Source of the DNA: Jaltomata sinuosa
Lineage: Eukaryota; Streptophyta; Magnoliopsida; Solanales; Solanaceae
Reading direction: 5' to 3'
Assembly: GCA_003996215.1 (NCBI GenBank)
Contig: QJPP01007219.1
Location: forward strand, 186,001-250,000
Length of the DNA: 64,000 nt
In this document: one piece after another, positions 24,893 through 36,790 of the stretch
How the letters are laid out: every line of letters begins with the position of its first letter
Position numbering within the stretch: position 1 is the stretch's first letter
The notes under the pieces: model-generated
Database searches by the model: none
What the model was told of the DNA's origin: nothing
What the model saw: the letters and a program-made list of their open reading frames with translations, nothing else
Translations under genes and position numbers: made by a program

Positions 24893-25084
24893 AATCTTAA
24901 ACGTAACAAGAATGGATTAGAAGAGTAATAGAGTTAAACTTTATCGTATGATACTGATCATGAAAGAAGTGAACTTTTCCTAAGAAATCTCATAGCTCCC
25001 CTCTCATAAGTGTGGCGCGATTCACACACATGAAAGAGACTCTACTCGATGCGGCTTCAGACACCCTAGGACTCTTGAACCTGA

Positions 25085-25096
25085 GGCTCTGTACCA
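25085..25096 (-). promoter_or_regulatory. Primer binding site of element 2 (tRNA-iMet)
   Basis: The minus strand reads TGGTACAGAGCC four bases after the 5' LTR end. The plant initiator-tRNA site is TGGTATCAGAGCC, so it lacks one T. Confidence 0.75.
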
Positions 25097-25100
25097 AGTT

Positions 25101-27069
25101 TGTCATGCCCCGAGGCTACCCCGTAGACGTAATACGGGGTCGGGGACCAAAAGTATCCCAAGTTAACCTTTGGTCATAGCATACTCAGTTATTCAATACA
25201 AGAAATATAGCGGAAGCATACATAATAGAGATAGAAATCCATAAACCAAAATGGGATAAAGTCTACGGAACACCAATCCAGAATACAAACTAGCTATGTC
25301 TGAAGCCTCTAGGTCTAACATAAGAGTTGATGGGACAAGACCCCAACTAACTCTGAAATCCAAAGAAAATAACATAAAGAGATAAGTCTAACACTAGCCC
25401 TCGGATAATAAGGACTCACCAATGGAAGCTAGATCTCTGACAATGTCTAGCCACGAGCCTAAGAACTGGAGCCTGAATTTGCATCATCAAAGGATGCAAC
25501 GCAAGATATGCGCCAGTACTATAGGATGTACTGAATATGAGAGATGTGCATAAATGAAATCAAAACAAGCTAAAAATATAATTAAGGCTGAGATCATGCA
25601 TAAAAAGAGAATTCATAAGAATATCATAATTTTAAGCATAAGGTAAAAGATATCAAAGCATAAGACTTGAAAACATTCATACAGGAGTTTCTTATAACCG
25701 ACAATAGACCATGCGAGCTACATGGAATCCAACTACATAACTCTAGTCGGCAAAGCTATCCCGAACCTTGCCAAGGAATGGGGTACTATACATATCATAG
25801 CGTGGAACCACTTTCATAAGGTACACTCTCAACTAACGAGGACCCATCTTCATGAGGAGACACTCTCAACTAACGAGGACCCTCTTCACCTAAGCTGGCA
25901 ACGTAGTTTTGGACTTGGGTAATCGAACCCTCATCGCTCGGTGCTAAATACTACTCCATAAAATATGCATACATATAGCTCATATATACTTGTGACATAT
26001 CTGATGTCAAATCTTTTTGAAAAGCATAAGGACATATCTAATGTCATGCAAGTTCAAATCATAAGTCTTAAAGCTTAGAATAGCCATAATTCACTTTTTG
26101 TTCTAAATTCATAACTTGAAGAATTTGGCATGCAATTTCATGAATACTTGAGATCATAATATCAATGCATGCAATTTTCCTTAAATCAAGCCATGTATGC
26201 AAAATTTAACTAGGGTTAGCCTTCAAATCATAAGACAAATAATCAATTGCAAAACCCATGTAAATCATGAAATTGAACTTTGAATTTATTGAAGAATCAT
26301 GAGAAAATACTTAATAGGAAAGCCCATGAGAATTGGGTAAGAACCCTAACTTGAACTTCATAAATTCAATTTAGAAGAATTGCGGTTTTGGGCATAAGGG
26401 TGAAAGAATCCCCTTATTGAATACTTACATACCTTAATTGAAACTAACCCAACTGAAATTGAAAAGAAGAGGAGGTTTGAAATTGGAGCTTGAGACTTGG
26501 AGCTTGAAGGAGTTCCTTTTCCCAATTTGGTAGATGAATAAGAGATAATGAGAGACTTAGGCTAATAAAAGTAGAAACCCTACTAAAAGTGGTCAAAATG
26601 ACCTCACTTAAGAGTTAAAAGAGTGGGTAATTATAAAAATATCCCTAGGATTAAATTAGAAAAAAGTTGTTTTAAAACTCGGCTTCAGGTTCCACGGGTC
26701 CTTTCCACTGACCGTAGAGTCGTGGTTCCTAAACCAAAATTCTAGGCTGCAGATAACTTTCCACGGACTAACAGGATGACCTACAGAAAATTCTATGAGT
26801 CGTGGAACCAATTCGTGGTTTTGGGGAAATTGACCACTCTCTGTCTGATTTCCACAGGTTGATTCCATGACCCGTGGAAATTTCCACGAACCATGAAACT
26901 AACTCGTGGTTCTCAAACCTGAGGGTGGTTTGCAGAACTAGAATCACGAGTCCTTTCCATGACTCGTGAAACCATCCACAGCTCGTGGACTTGACCCGTG
27001 ATCCCTGAAAGTTTAAAATTTTTGTAAGTTTCTAAGTTTAAAAGCCGAATCAAATTCTGGGGTATTACA
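25101..27069 (-). repeat. 5' LTR of element 2
   Basis: It matches 18061-20053 along its whole length with scattered substitutions and small indels. The ends are TGTCATGCCCCGAGGC and GGGGTATTACA. The CCACGG-rich block lies at 26680-27000. Confidence 0.93.
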
Positions 27070-27074
27070 AGAGG

Positions 27075-27296
27075 GTTCATCCGAGTAAGGTCCATGACTT
27101 TTACCACTGTTGCATTCCCATTTGAGTTCACAGGTGAAATTGCTTCCTGATTGACCTGGTTGGCCATTGCTTGAGCAAGAACCTGGAAAGCGGCCCTGAA
27201 CTATGCCTGGGTGACTTGTTCATCCAAGGGGGTTGTAGATGCTGGTGGGGTTGGCTGGTTTCCATTCTTATGACCATTAGCTCTTCTGAGAGGCAT
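27075..27296 (-). pseudogene. Element 1 gag N-terminus
   Basis: It starts at the ATG complement 27294-27296 (MPLRRANGHKNGNQ) and runs to DLTRMNPL at the element 2 insertion point. It joins in frame to the EFHESRVDENP codons at 18060. One internal stop follows VTQA. It is the disordered N-terminal part of a gypsy gag. Confidence 0.82.
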
Positions 27297-27494
27297 ATTC
27301 TATAACCGTGAAGAGCACGAATTAGAAAGATATATACATAGAGTTATATTCTATTGCACGATATGAACATGAAAGAAGTAAAGTATTCCTCAAACATTTC
27401 GTAGCCTCTTTCTCATAAGTGTGGCACACTTTACACCCATGAATAAAATTCTACTTAATGTGGCTTTTGGATACCCTATGACACCTTAAACTGA

Positions 27495-27507
27495 TGCTTT
27501 AATACCA
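27495..27507 (-). promoter_or_regulatory. Decayed primer binding site of element 1
   Basis: The minus strand reads TGGTATTAAAGCA next to the LTR end. It is a mutated form of the initiator tRNA-Met site. Confidence 0.6.
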
Positions 27508-27511
27508 AGTT

Positions 27512-29488
27512 TTTCATGCCTCGAGCCTACACCCTGGATGTAATACAGTGCTTAGAGCCACAAGTGATGCCAAGCTCACCCATGATATGGCATAATACTA
27601 ACCAATCTATGTAAATAAGGCTGAGCGAAAGCTAAACTGGTAAAAATATAAGTTTTTGAATTCAACTAGAATATTTGAAATAATGTAAGTCCGAAGGATA
27701 AAACTCAATCTGAAATATGTTAAATATCTAGATCTATGTCTGAAATCCTCTACTACTGACGAGCTATTGGGACAAGCTCCCAACTAACTAAAAATAATAA
27801 AAACTGAAAATAATAAGAAAATATCATAAATGTCCATCCTCGGATGATGAGGACTCAACTAGCAACTGCTGAAGTGGCGCTGGAGCATACTAATCGTGAT
27901 GCTGAAACTGAGTGTCCGAACCTACACCATGATAGGATGTAGCACAAAAGGTATGCGATCAGTACTTTGAATGTATTGAGTATGTGAGATATGCAAGTTC
28001 TAGAATAACTGAACATGCTAAAAATACTGATAACTATACTGGAATGCAATTTAAGTGCGAGAGTAAACTGTAGTACAATGACCCAACATAACCTGAGTAT
28101 GATAAAGATGAGGGATATTCTGAAGTAATAAGCAGAATAAAATGCAATTGAATTGAATTGAGGGTCATGTACAATCTACTAAGTTTGAACATGTGGGAGA
28201 GTCTGTTAACCAACATAAACCACTTGAGCTAAACATGAAGTCTAATGTATACGCCCCATCTAGAGGACCCAATATACTTTGCCAGGGTATAGAGGCCTTA
28301 CTAGCGTGATCACTAAATCTGAGCCCAACTGGATGGCTAAGTAGACCAATGGTAGCACGTAGTTCTAGGACTTTGGGTGAAAACTGGGACCCTAGTCTAA
28401 CTCGGTGCTAAATACTACTCCCAAACTGATATTATTGATAATTCATTTAAAATTGATGTTCTAAAAACTGGGTCTGAACTTAACTATGCTGAACTGATTT
28501 CTGATTGACTAAATGCTGAAAGCTGTCTAAGTTCTGCTTAAATGGAATTCTAACAATCTGAGCTAAGTTTTAAATGAAAGCTAATTCTTGTAGACATGTT
28601 GTAAATTCAAGCTAAACTTGTTTCTTCTAAAACTTAGGCTTATAAAATACTCGTAAGATTTCATGCATAAACATCTAAACAAGAGTAGGAATCATAAAAT
28701 ATCATAGGGAAATCAATTTTGTAAAAGACTGCATAATTTTGGTATGAACCTTAATTCATGAACTATAAGAAACATGCTTGAAAGTTAAAACCTTTGGGCA
28801 TGAGGGTGAAAAAGAACCCTCATTGAACTCCCACATACCTGGTGTCGCAAAACCTTGAACTATCCTGGAAGGTTGGAAGCTTTTAAAAAAGAAGCCTTAG
28901 GCCTGAGGTGGAGAGAAGATCGCTCTTTTCTTTTTGAAGTTGATCGAGGGAATAAGGAAAAAGACCGATTAATTCTGATATAACTCCCCTTAAGGTCCCT
29001 AAAACAACATGATTTAAGATATTAAAATAAGAAAAAGACTAATTTACCCCTACTAAATAAGTTTTAAAATCTGGGTTGAGGACTCCACAGTTTAGTCTAT
29101 AGACCATAGACCTGGTCAATGGACCATCATCTGAGCCATGGTTCTGACCCTGAAATTTGAGGGTTTTCTGATTTGCTGGTTAACAGCTGATAGGATGGTC
29201 CGTGGAATGAGTTGACAGACTGTTGACTGAGTCATGATTCTCAGACCCAAAATTGACCCTCTCTTATAGTGGTGCTACGATTGATAGGACAGACCGTCAT
29301 TTCAAATGATGAATTGTAGATCCACCTGTGGTAATTTGGGAAAACAAAATGGGCAGAGATTGGTTCACGGGTCAGGCCATGATCGTGATCCTGAACGATG
29401 GCGCATAAATCTGTCCGTGAATCTTTAAAACTCTGAATATTTCTACTAAATGTTGTAAACATGTTGGTTCATACCTCGAGATATTACA
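27512..29488 (-). repeat. 5' LTR of element 1
   Basis: The plus-strand left end TTTCATGCCTCGAGCC matches TGTCATGCCCCGAGGC of element 2, with the terminal TG changed. The right end is GAGATATTACA (minus-strand TGTAATATCTC). The length, 1977 bp, is close to the element 2 LTRs. 29090-29430 carries a block of diverged GGTCCATGGACC and CCGTGG-type dyads. Confidence 0.85.
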
Positions 29489-30070
29489 TTTGTATTGTAA
29501 TAGAGGGGTATGTATTTATTGTTGAGAATTTCAAAAAAAAAAACTGGTATAAGATCATAGTTTATATAATTAGAACCATGATTTAAGAGTATCCATTGAT
29601 TATAATCTAAAAGATATAGATCATCAACCAATTGAGTCATTCTAATTCATTGAATTAGTCTATTATAAAAATATCAGAAAAATAAGAGAATGTTGTTTTT
29701 GTAAACATGAATTGATATTTTTTAACAATTTTTCATAAAAAAATATATCTTTATCCTAGAGCCTCAAAAAAAATGAAAAATTGTTCTTTGCTTTGACTTT
29801 GATAAAAAATTTCCAGTTAAAATAGATTGAGTGTACCTATCTAATAATGAAATATGGATTATGAGTGACCCACTAGCTATTTGCTCATTTTTGAGTCATA
29901 ATCATTATGTAATCAAATCAAAAGCTATTTATGCTCTATCATGAATTGTTGTTATTTTATCACCCCTATACGATAATTTGAGAAGAAAATCGAGACATTC
30001 AAAAAGAGAGTTATGACATTTTGAGAATTATAATATGATCATATTGATCAATCTTTATACTTGCCACAAA
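29489..30070. other. AT-rich stretch, unassigned
   Basis: There are no transposon ends or host-like coding potential. A minus-strand open frame (29640-29446) runs into the LTR, and I recognise no family for it. An organelle origin is possible but I cannot place it. Confidence 0.3.
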
Positions 30071-30179
30071 ATTCTTATTTCTCTGAGTGAAAGGGAGAGT
30101 AGTAACACACACCTCATTAAATGTTGCATTTCCCTCTAGGACGCAAACTATGGAAAGCAGGTGCCAGGTGAAGTGACAA

Positions 30180-30590
30180 AGATATTTTTTTTTCTATCAG
30201 ACTTGTGTCAAGTCCTTAGTCTTCAACTAAGCACACGTGCAACACTCGACAACTTGTTCAAGTTCTTGCACTACTTGCTCACGATTTTGCTATGTTAAGT
30301 CACCCTAAAATATGTCCCTCTATTTATACTACTCCTCTAGGGGCTAGTAGGTAAATTTATCACACAAATTCCTAAATATTTACAAATAAGATTTTTTTAG
30401 AATACTTGACAAGCCTAGATCATTCTAAGGACCTTCTATGCAAATTCATGAAATTTTATGTTGTTTCATGAAAAAAATCTATATTTCTCTAGAATATTCC
30501 ACAAGTGCTAGCATCTTTCTTATATAAGCTTTCACATGGCAAAAAAGTGCGTCAAGTTACACTTATGTGATGACATGGCAGGTCATCACA
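30180..30590 (-). repeat. 3' LTR (at least partly) of gypsy element D
   Basis: The right edge at 30590 is the LTR start (minus-strand TGTGATGACCTGCC), directly before a polypurine tract. A TATAAATA box on the minus strand lies at 30321-30328. The left end is not clear, so the length is a guess. Confidence 0.55.
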
Positions 30591-30602
30591 TTCTCCCCCA
30601 CC
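30591..30602 (-). promoter_or_regulatory. Polypurine tract of element D
   Basis: The minus-strand GGTGGGGGAGAA ends exactly at the TG of the LTR. Confidence 0.7.
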
Positions 30603-33036
30603 TGATGTCGTAACGATCACAGCGTATTGTTGTTGCATAAACTCTGAATCATGTCTTTAAACTGCCACAAGTCTTCATATTGCTCCCATGTGATTTCCTC
30701 CGGTATATAGTTACCATTTCTAGTTGGAGAAGAACATGGTGATGACTTTTTGCCCTTATTTTTGCCTGACCTGATAGTCAATAATAGCCTCAATCTCCCG
30801 ATCATGCGAGGCGGTAATAGTAATAGGCACACGACTGACTGACCTTTACTTGGGTCATCCTTGTTTTTATGGTACAACTTAAGCATGCCATTGAAGACGG
30901 GGTGGATCTTAAGATGCGGAGGCATGTCAAGCTTATATGAGACCTTGATTACCTTGTCAAAGATCCTAAATAAGCCTTCGTACTTGTGAAATAAATTTTG
31001 GTGTATACCCTATAGTGCTTTGAATTGTCTCTATTAAACTTTACCATGACCATTCCCCAACTCTATAGTCTGTGTAATGTATTTTGCGATTCATAAATTT
31101 TTTCATCCGCTTAGCTGCCTTGTCCAAGTAAGATTTAGTAGTGTCAAATTGCTCCTCCTCACCTTTGGTCATATGATAAGCTTCCAAACTCTTCCCCTTG
31201 AACGCGACTGGTAGTGGATGTGGAGTTTAATACTGTTGCCCTGTGGCTAGACCAAATGGTGTATGTACTGTGGATTCACTCCTCTGCAGGTTGTAAGAAA
31301 ATTGGGTTATATCTAAGAGCTTTGCCCAATCCTTTTGATACGCGCTCACATAATGCCTCAAGCAACACTCTAATAAGGCACTAAACTGCTCCGTTTGTCC
31401 ATCCGTCTGTGGGTGAAAACTAGTAGAGAAAAAGTGTAGTTCTGTACCAAGTTTGTCGAAAAACTCCCTCTAAAAGTTTCTAGTGAAATGTGGGTCTCGA
31501 TTACTAATGATATGCCTTGGTAAGCACCAATATACGTTCTTAACAGATAGCTTGACAGCTTCCTTAACTATGTAACCCGATAAGGCGGGCATGAAAGTGG
31601 CATATTTAGAAAATCTGTCTGCGACCACCATGATAGTGTCATAATCATCAAACTTTGGCAAACAAGTGATAAAGTACATAGTCACACTCTCCCATGGATG
31701 CTCTATGACTGGTAGTGACTCTAAAAGTCCGTCGGACTGCCTCTGCTCAACCTTGTTTTGTTGGGGCACACAAGACAAGTATGCACATAACACTTTATAT
31801 AATCTCGCATGCACAACCAATAGTAGACCGGTTCAACCAAGGCCCTAGTGCAATGTTGGCCTGGATGACCGGCCCACAAGGTGGCATGACTATCCTTCAT
31901 AATACACCATCTAGTGTCTCCAAACTTCAGCATGTTGACCCTTCGACCTGTGATGAGCAATAGACCACCTTCCACTCACAAACGCATCGTCTTACCCTAA
32001 GCAGCTAACTCTCTAAGTTGTTTGGCTGCTGGATCATGTTGCATGTTCTCTTTTATGGCCTCTTAAATGTCACAACTTGCTGAAGTGATAGCAACAACTT
32101 TGGCCTTTCGGCTCAAGGCATTGATCACGCTATTACCTTTGTCCGTCTTATACTTTAGCGCATAATCAAAATCAGCCAAGAAGTTTTGCCACCTCAGCTG
32201 CTTTAGTGTAAGCTTCTTCTACATCTGAAAGTAAGTAGTGACTATATTGTCAGTCTTGATTACTACCTCGACTCGAGCAAGTAATGTCTCTATGTGCAAA
32301 GGCAATACACAATAATAGTCATCTATTTCTCTTCGTCGGTGTAACATTGTTCTGTATCATTCAATTTATGACTCTCAAAAGCTATAGGATGCTTATCCTG
32401 CATCAAGAAACCCCCAATGGCAAAATCAAATATATCTGTATGCACCTCACATGTCTTGGTGAAGTCGGGCAACGTCAAGATTGACTCCTCTGTCACAATT
32501 GCCTTAAGGCTTTCAAACGCCTTTTGACAATGTGCCGTCTAAACTCATGGCTTGTTCTTTCTTTAGCAATGTTGCCTTTGGCTGAATAGCCACTAATAAA
32601 CCAAAGATAGTAATTAACAAGTCCAAAGAAGGATCTTAATTCGGTTACCTTTGTAGGTGCCTCCCACGCCTGGATAGCTCATATCTTAGCCTCGTCTATG
32701 TGTAGCTCGCTACTACTGATGACATCACCCAAGAAGTACATCTTTGATTATGTAAACTCATACTTCTCCCTCTTGATGTATAGCTCATTCTCCTGTAAGA
32801 CTTGAAGAACCTTTTTTAAGTGTTCTACATGCTCCTTCAAAGTGTTGATGTAGATGACTATATCATTCAAGTAGACAACCACAAACTGATCAAGATAGGA
32901 GTAAAAGATCTTGTTCATGAGAGTGCAAAATGTAGCAGGTGCATTGGTTAAGCCGAAGGGCATCACCAACCACCCAAAAGCTCCATATCTTGTCGCACAT
33001 GTTGTTTTTGGCTCATCCTCTTTCACAATGTGAACC
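30603..33036 (-). pseudogene. Gypsy chromovirus pol remnant (Galadriel/CRM/Reina type), element D
   Basis: On the minus strand, RT (33026-32748) shows FGWLVMPFGLTNAPATFCTL and YLND in place of YLDD. RNase H traces lie at 32150-32600. Integrase (31820-31470) has CVPQQNKVEQRQ, MYFITCLP (family MDF) and HIISNRDPHFT (family SDRD), so two catalytic aspartates are lost. The C-terminal and chromodomain region (30925-30617) shows LKIHPVF and EEITWEQYEDLWQF. This lineage differs from elements A, 1 and 2, as its motifs and shorter LTR show. Gag, protease and the start of RT are missing to the right of 33036. Confidence 0.88.
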
Positions 33037-33039
33037 TAA

Positions 33040-33400
33040 TAGTTATGATATTATTTAATTATTTATTTAGTAGAAATTTTAACCAATATAATAAATACAT
33101 GTATTATGTATACATCCAATTTAATATTATAGTATATATAACTAATATATAACAAATCATGGTATTAATAATACATAACCTATTAACACATGGATAAATA
33201 TATGGGTAAATTTCACTATCCTTAATATACCAAAACCAAACAGTGAATACAAAATAACATCAATCTAACTAATTCTAATATAACTAATCTTAATATTATT
33301 AATAAGCCTTATTCTCTCAATATTATTAATAAACCTTATCCAGTATTATTATAAATTTTACCAAACAACTCGAATAAGCATAATAATTAAAGACATAACT
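33040..33400. repeat. AT-rich MITE-like repeat, copy 1
   Basis: It shares long blocks with 33690-33960 and 45965-46262, such as AATACATAACCTATTAACAC and ACATGGATAAA. It ends in a CCAAACAACTC motif typical of nightshade MITEs. Exact termini are unclear. Confidence 0.6.
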
Positions 33401-33689
33401 GCCCTTATTTCAAGGGTTAGATGAAGTGGTCTTCAATTTAATCCAATAATGGAACGGAAGAAAGTTATTGTGGTCTCCTCCTCTTCTTCAATTTCATCTC
33501 TCATGCATTTGTCAGCAAATTATTCTAAACATTTATCAATTTATTTTATCTCATAAATTATAAATCTAGAAACGTCTGATATAATTAATTGACCTATTAA
33601 AGCCTAAAATCGTTGGACAATTTTTATAATTAAGAAACCTTTGATGTAACTAATTGACCTATTAGAGAATATAATATGTATGCGTTATG
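33401..33689 (+). repeat. Partial copy of the segment also at 34540-34640 and 45728-45830
   Basis: 33410-33510 repeats the start of the exon-like block at 34574-34640 (GTGGTCTTCAATTT, TTGTGGTCTCCTCCTC). 33540-33680 matches 45728-45830 (ACTAATTGACCTATT). It marks small local duplications. Confidence 0.6.
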
Positions 33690-33960
33690 ATATTATTTAA
33701 TAATTTGCTTGATAAAATTTTTAATGTATGTATTAATTGTACATCCAACTCAATATTATAATACTTATAATTAATATATAATAAATCACGATAATTAAAT
33801 AATACATAGCCTATTAACACATGGATAAACACAGGAGTAAAGGCAGTTCACGATCTTTAATACATCAAACCAAATAATAAATACGAGTATAAAATAGTAG
33901 TTTCAATCTAACTAATTTCAATATTACCAGTCTCAATATTATTATTATACATTATGCTAA
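33690..33960. repeat. AT-rich MITE-like repeat, copy 2
   Basis: It is similar to 33040-33400 in order and motif (CCTATTAACACATGGATAAA). It is followed directly by another MITE. Confidence 0.6.
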
Positions 33961-33965
33961 ATAGG

Positions 33966-34518
33966 GATGTTCACGGGTTGGGTAAAAATTGATTCAAATT
34001 GAAAAATCAAATCAAACCTATTAAATAAATCAATTTTTATTTGGCTTGGTTTGATTTGAATTTACATTTTTAAAAACCGATAATATTTGGTTTGGTTTTA
34101 GTTTTGCTCAATTGAAAAAATAACTGGACCGAACCGATAAATTATATTACTTATTTTTTATAATTATATATACATGATTTATTATTTTTTATGAATAATT
34201 TTAATTATCTTACGTATGTTTTCATTAAAATTTATTTATAATTTAAATATCTTCTATTAGAGTACGTTATTTTATTATTTTATGTGGTAATCTCACAATG
34301 TATTTTTTTCCTTTTGAAAAAATTATTGTCTTTTTTTTTCGTTTGAATGAATCATTTCTTTTATTTTCGTTTATGATTAATAATCAAATAATCAAATTAA
34401 ATCGAATTAAAACTGATAAATATATATTATATTTGATTTGGTTTGATTTTAAGAATTTAAAAATCAATATATATTGGTTTGGTTAATAATTTTGACCAAT
34501 AACCGACCGTGAACACCA
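33966..34518. mobile_element. GTTCACGG-type MITE
   Basis: The terminal inverted repeats are about GGATGTTCACGGGTTGG at the left and GGTGTTCACGGTCGG (reverse complement) at the right. The inside is AT-rich, with TTGGTTTGGTTT runs near both ends in opposite orientation. This is a common nightshade element. A target duplication is not evident. Confidence 0.7.
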
Positions 34519-34596
34519 TTGCTGCCAAACAACTCCGAATGAGCCTCATTAAAGACATAACTAGGTAGATGAGGTGGTCTTCAATTTGATTCAATT

Positions 34597-34858
34597 ATGC
34601 AAATGGAAGGAAGCTATTGTGGTCTCCTCCTCTTTTTCTTCATCTTCTGCAAGTACAAGTACTATGGCCGTAGAGCTATGGGAAACACTGAACGATTCTA
34701 TTTTACACTTCTTGCTTTCTACTATGTTTTTGGTTCAACTGATGAGAGATTTGGAGGAACAGATGGCACCCCCAGTTCAGCTTGGAGAGATTTCTGTCAG
34801 TTTGATCCCTTTATTGATGCCGATCAACGGCTCAGATCTATCATATTTCTCACACCAG
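34597..34858 (+). pseudogene. Exon-like block, unidentified gene fragment (copy 1)
   Basis: Two overlapping open frames end at a good splice donor (CACCAG/GTAATT, 34858/34859). One frame gives MRDLEEQMAPPVQLGEISVS and lacks a few codons found in copy 2. The other frame is also open, so I cannot tell which was used. I recognise no protein family and see no continuing second exon. It could be a first exon of a lost gene or transcribed non-coding sequence. Confidence 0.35.
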
Positions 34859-34931
34859 GTAATTCTCTTGTGTTCTGGGTAGGTTTTACTTTGGTAGAAT
34901 CTTCATTTTTTTTATGTGAAGCTTTGCTTTG

Positions 34932-35545
34932 AATTTCAGAATTATTAGATTTTTGTTCTAAGCTTTTTATGTGGAAGTTGGGGAACTTTTTGGTAGAGAA
35001 AAAAAAAGGTAGAGAACAGAACAGAGACTAAACCTCATATAGTTTGTTCTATATGTATATGTATATGTTTGCCTACAGGTGGTCTGAGAAGAATGAAGGT
35101 TAGAGATTAGGATCAGAAACTCACAGAGGTTTAGTCTCTGTTAAAATTCACTATAATTAGGGTTATGACTGACTGACTGACTATAGGATCATTTTGAGCC
35201 CAAGTCCAAATGATAGATGACTATTTTGAGCCTTTTCTCCTTTCCAACACTTTGCGACATTTTTGACCCTTTTTCGTAAAGAGTATGACTTTATAAGCTC
35301 ATTTATCGAAAAAATTCCAGTTCTCACATCAGAATTAGATATTTTCGATATCATATTTGAATTCTCATAAGAACTCTTGGATACTATTTGGGAGATTTCT
35401 TGTTCTTTTTCTCTTTTCCTTTCATTAATGCAAATAGTATAACTACTTGTAAACACATCATTAGATTTGTGTAAATTTCATTTGGATTACTTAAATCTTG
35501 ACGTAAACATCAAACCAGTCGATTTGAAGTGTTTCAAAATAATGT
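34932..35545. other. No gene seen; part of duplicated segment
   Basis: It contains AT-rich, intron-like sequence shared in part with 50480-51130 (for example GGATCATTTTGAGCC). Confidence 0.5.
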
Positions 35546-35603
35546 GATAGACATATTTCACACGTCTAGATCTTGATAGACATATTTCACACGTCTAGAT
35601 CTT
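35546..35603. repeat. 29-bp perfect tandem duplication
   Basis: Two identical 29-bp units (35546-35574, 35575-35603), each containing CACACGTCTAGATC. They are absent from the matching part of copy 2. Confidence 0.9.
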
Positions 35604-36110
35604 TCTGATTAGGAATGCATGTTCATTAGGATTAATTTTAGCACAACTTTCTCTAATTTCATTTTATAGATGCAGCTGATTGATTTCCATTTATATCATT
35701 TTTACTGGGAACTAAAAGACAAGGTTAATGGTTTGAACATGCAAGGTAAAAGATTAACTTCAAAGTAAAAAATCTATAGATTCTTCTTCTTTTTTATAGT
35801 ACTACATAATCTTTCACTTTACTTTAATGCGTGTAATAAATAACAGTAAGAGTCCCGTGCTCTTTGAATTCATAGACTTGCGAGCTCAACGACTAAAACA
35901 TTATCTCATGTTTAGCTGGACACTTTACTGATATGATGCTTAAAAGGATTACAGATTGTATAATCTGAGAATAACGAGAGTGATTAGTTGAAGGAAAATG
36001 AAACTCAAGTAATTTAGAGAATCTATCTCTCAAGTCTTTCAAAAAAGAGGGCATCGATCGTTACTAAAATCCACTCTGAAATGAGATAAATATTAAATAT
36101 GATTCTATAT

Positions 36111-36243
36111 GTCTTGAGCCGGGGGTCTATCGGAAACAGCCTCTCTACCTCACCTCTGAGGTAGTGGTATGGACTGCGTACACTCTACCCTCCCCAGACC
36201 CCACGCTGTGGGAATACACTGGGTATGTTGTTGTTGTTGTTGT
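36111..36243 (+). mobile_element. TS-type SINE, 5'-truncated, ending in (TTG)n
   Basis: The body contains GGGGGTCTATCGGAAACAGC and the CTCCCCAGACCCCAC block and ends in TTG repeats, as in nightshade TS SINEs. The tRNA-like head is missing. A 9-bp target duplication is visible: ATTCTATAT (36102-36110) and ATTCTAAAT (36244-36252). The equivalent site in copy 2 (51661-51669) is empty. Confidence 0.9.
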
Positions 36244-36790
36244 ATTCTAAATGGATAGAATTTACCAGCCAATTTAACTTTGGTTTTTAGAAAGAAAATT
36301 AAGGTACGTTGTACTAATAATTTATTCAATTTTCATAAGCTTCCGTTCCAGTAATGGAATAAAAAAAATAAAAGTAATGGAAATGCACTAAACGAGGTGA
36401 ATCGGAGAAAATGTTGGACCTCACAGAGTGTACTAGATCACATTGTAGCTCTTTTTGACTGTCACTCTCCATATCACTTGGCCTATAGTTCAAGGGATAA
36501 CCGCAATACCCCATAATTTAAGTGTTGGACTGATAAAAAGGGAATAGTTTAGGGAGTTAAGAGGTATTAACTCGAAAGGAAATCACATTTAGATGTTCTT
36601 TTTTTGTCATCTATCAAAAAAAAGGTAGGATGTATCTCCTAAGGAGAACATGTTAAAGACTGTTGACTAGAATCAAGTTATAGGTGTGAAAGATATGATG
36701 ACACTTCCATTTGGAAGTGGAAAGTTGCTGGTACTCTCAATTATTACAGTTTGACAGCCGACACCTGCCAATGTGTGGGGGGTTTTATGG

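Larger units (their letters stand above)
18061..27069 (-). mobile_element. Complete Ty3-gypsy element 2 (Del/Tekay type)
   Basis: Both LTRs are present (18061-20053 and 25101-27069). A perfect TSD AGAGG lies at 18056-18060 and 27070-27074. Internal order on the minus strand is PBS, gag, protease, RT, RNase H, integrase, chromodomain-like tail and polypurine tract. The LTRs differ at several percent of positions by eye, and all reading frames carry stops, so the insertion is old. It lies in the gag of element 1 and belongs to a related family. Confidence 0.95.
7182..29488 (-). mobile_element. Ty3-gypsy element 1 (Del/Tekay type), host of the nested insertions
   Basis: On the minus strand the order is 5' LTR (27512-29488), decayed PBS, gag, protease, RT, RNase H, integrase and remnant 3' LTR (7182-7881). 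The coding parts join across two insertions. Integrase continues from 14440 to 8827 across a solo LTR with TSD CACAA. Gag continues from 27075 to 18060 across element 2 with TSD AGAGG. The left end of its 3' LTR is missing where the inverted family A LTR begins, so its own TSD cannot be checked. Confidence 0.88.

Noticed and set aside
18061..27069. Element 2 as an active retrotransposon
   Set aside because: Stops in gag and pol, FIND in the RT box, and LTRs that differ visibly.
29446..29640. 64-codon minus-strand ORF
   Set aside because: It crosses the LTR boundary of element 1; no family recognised.
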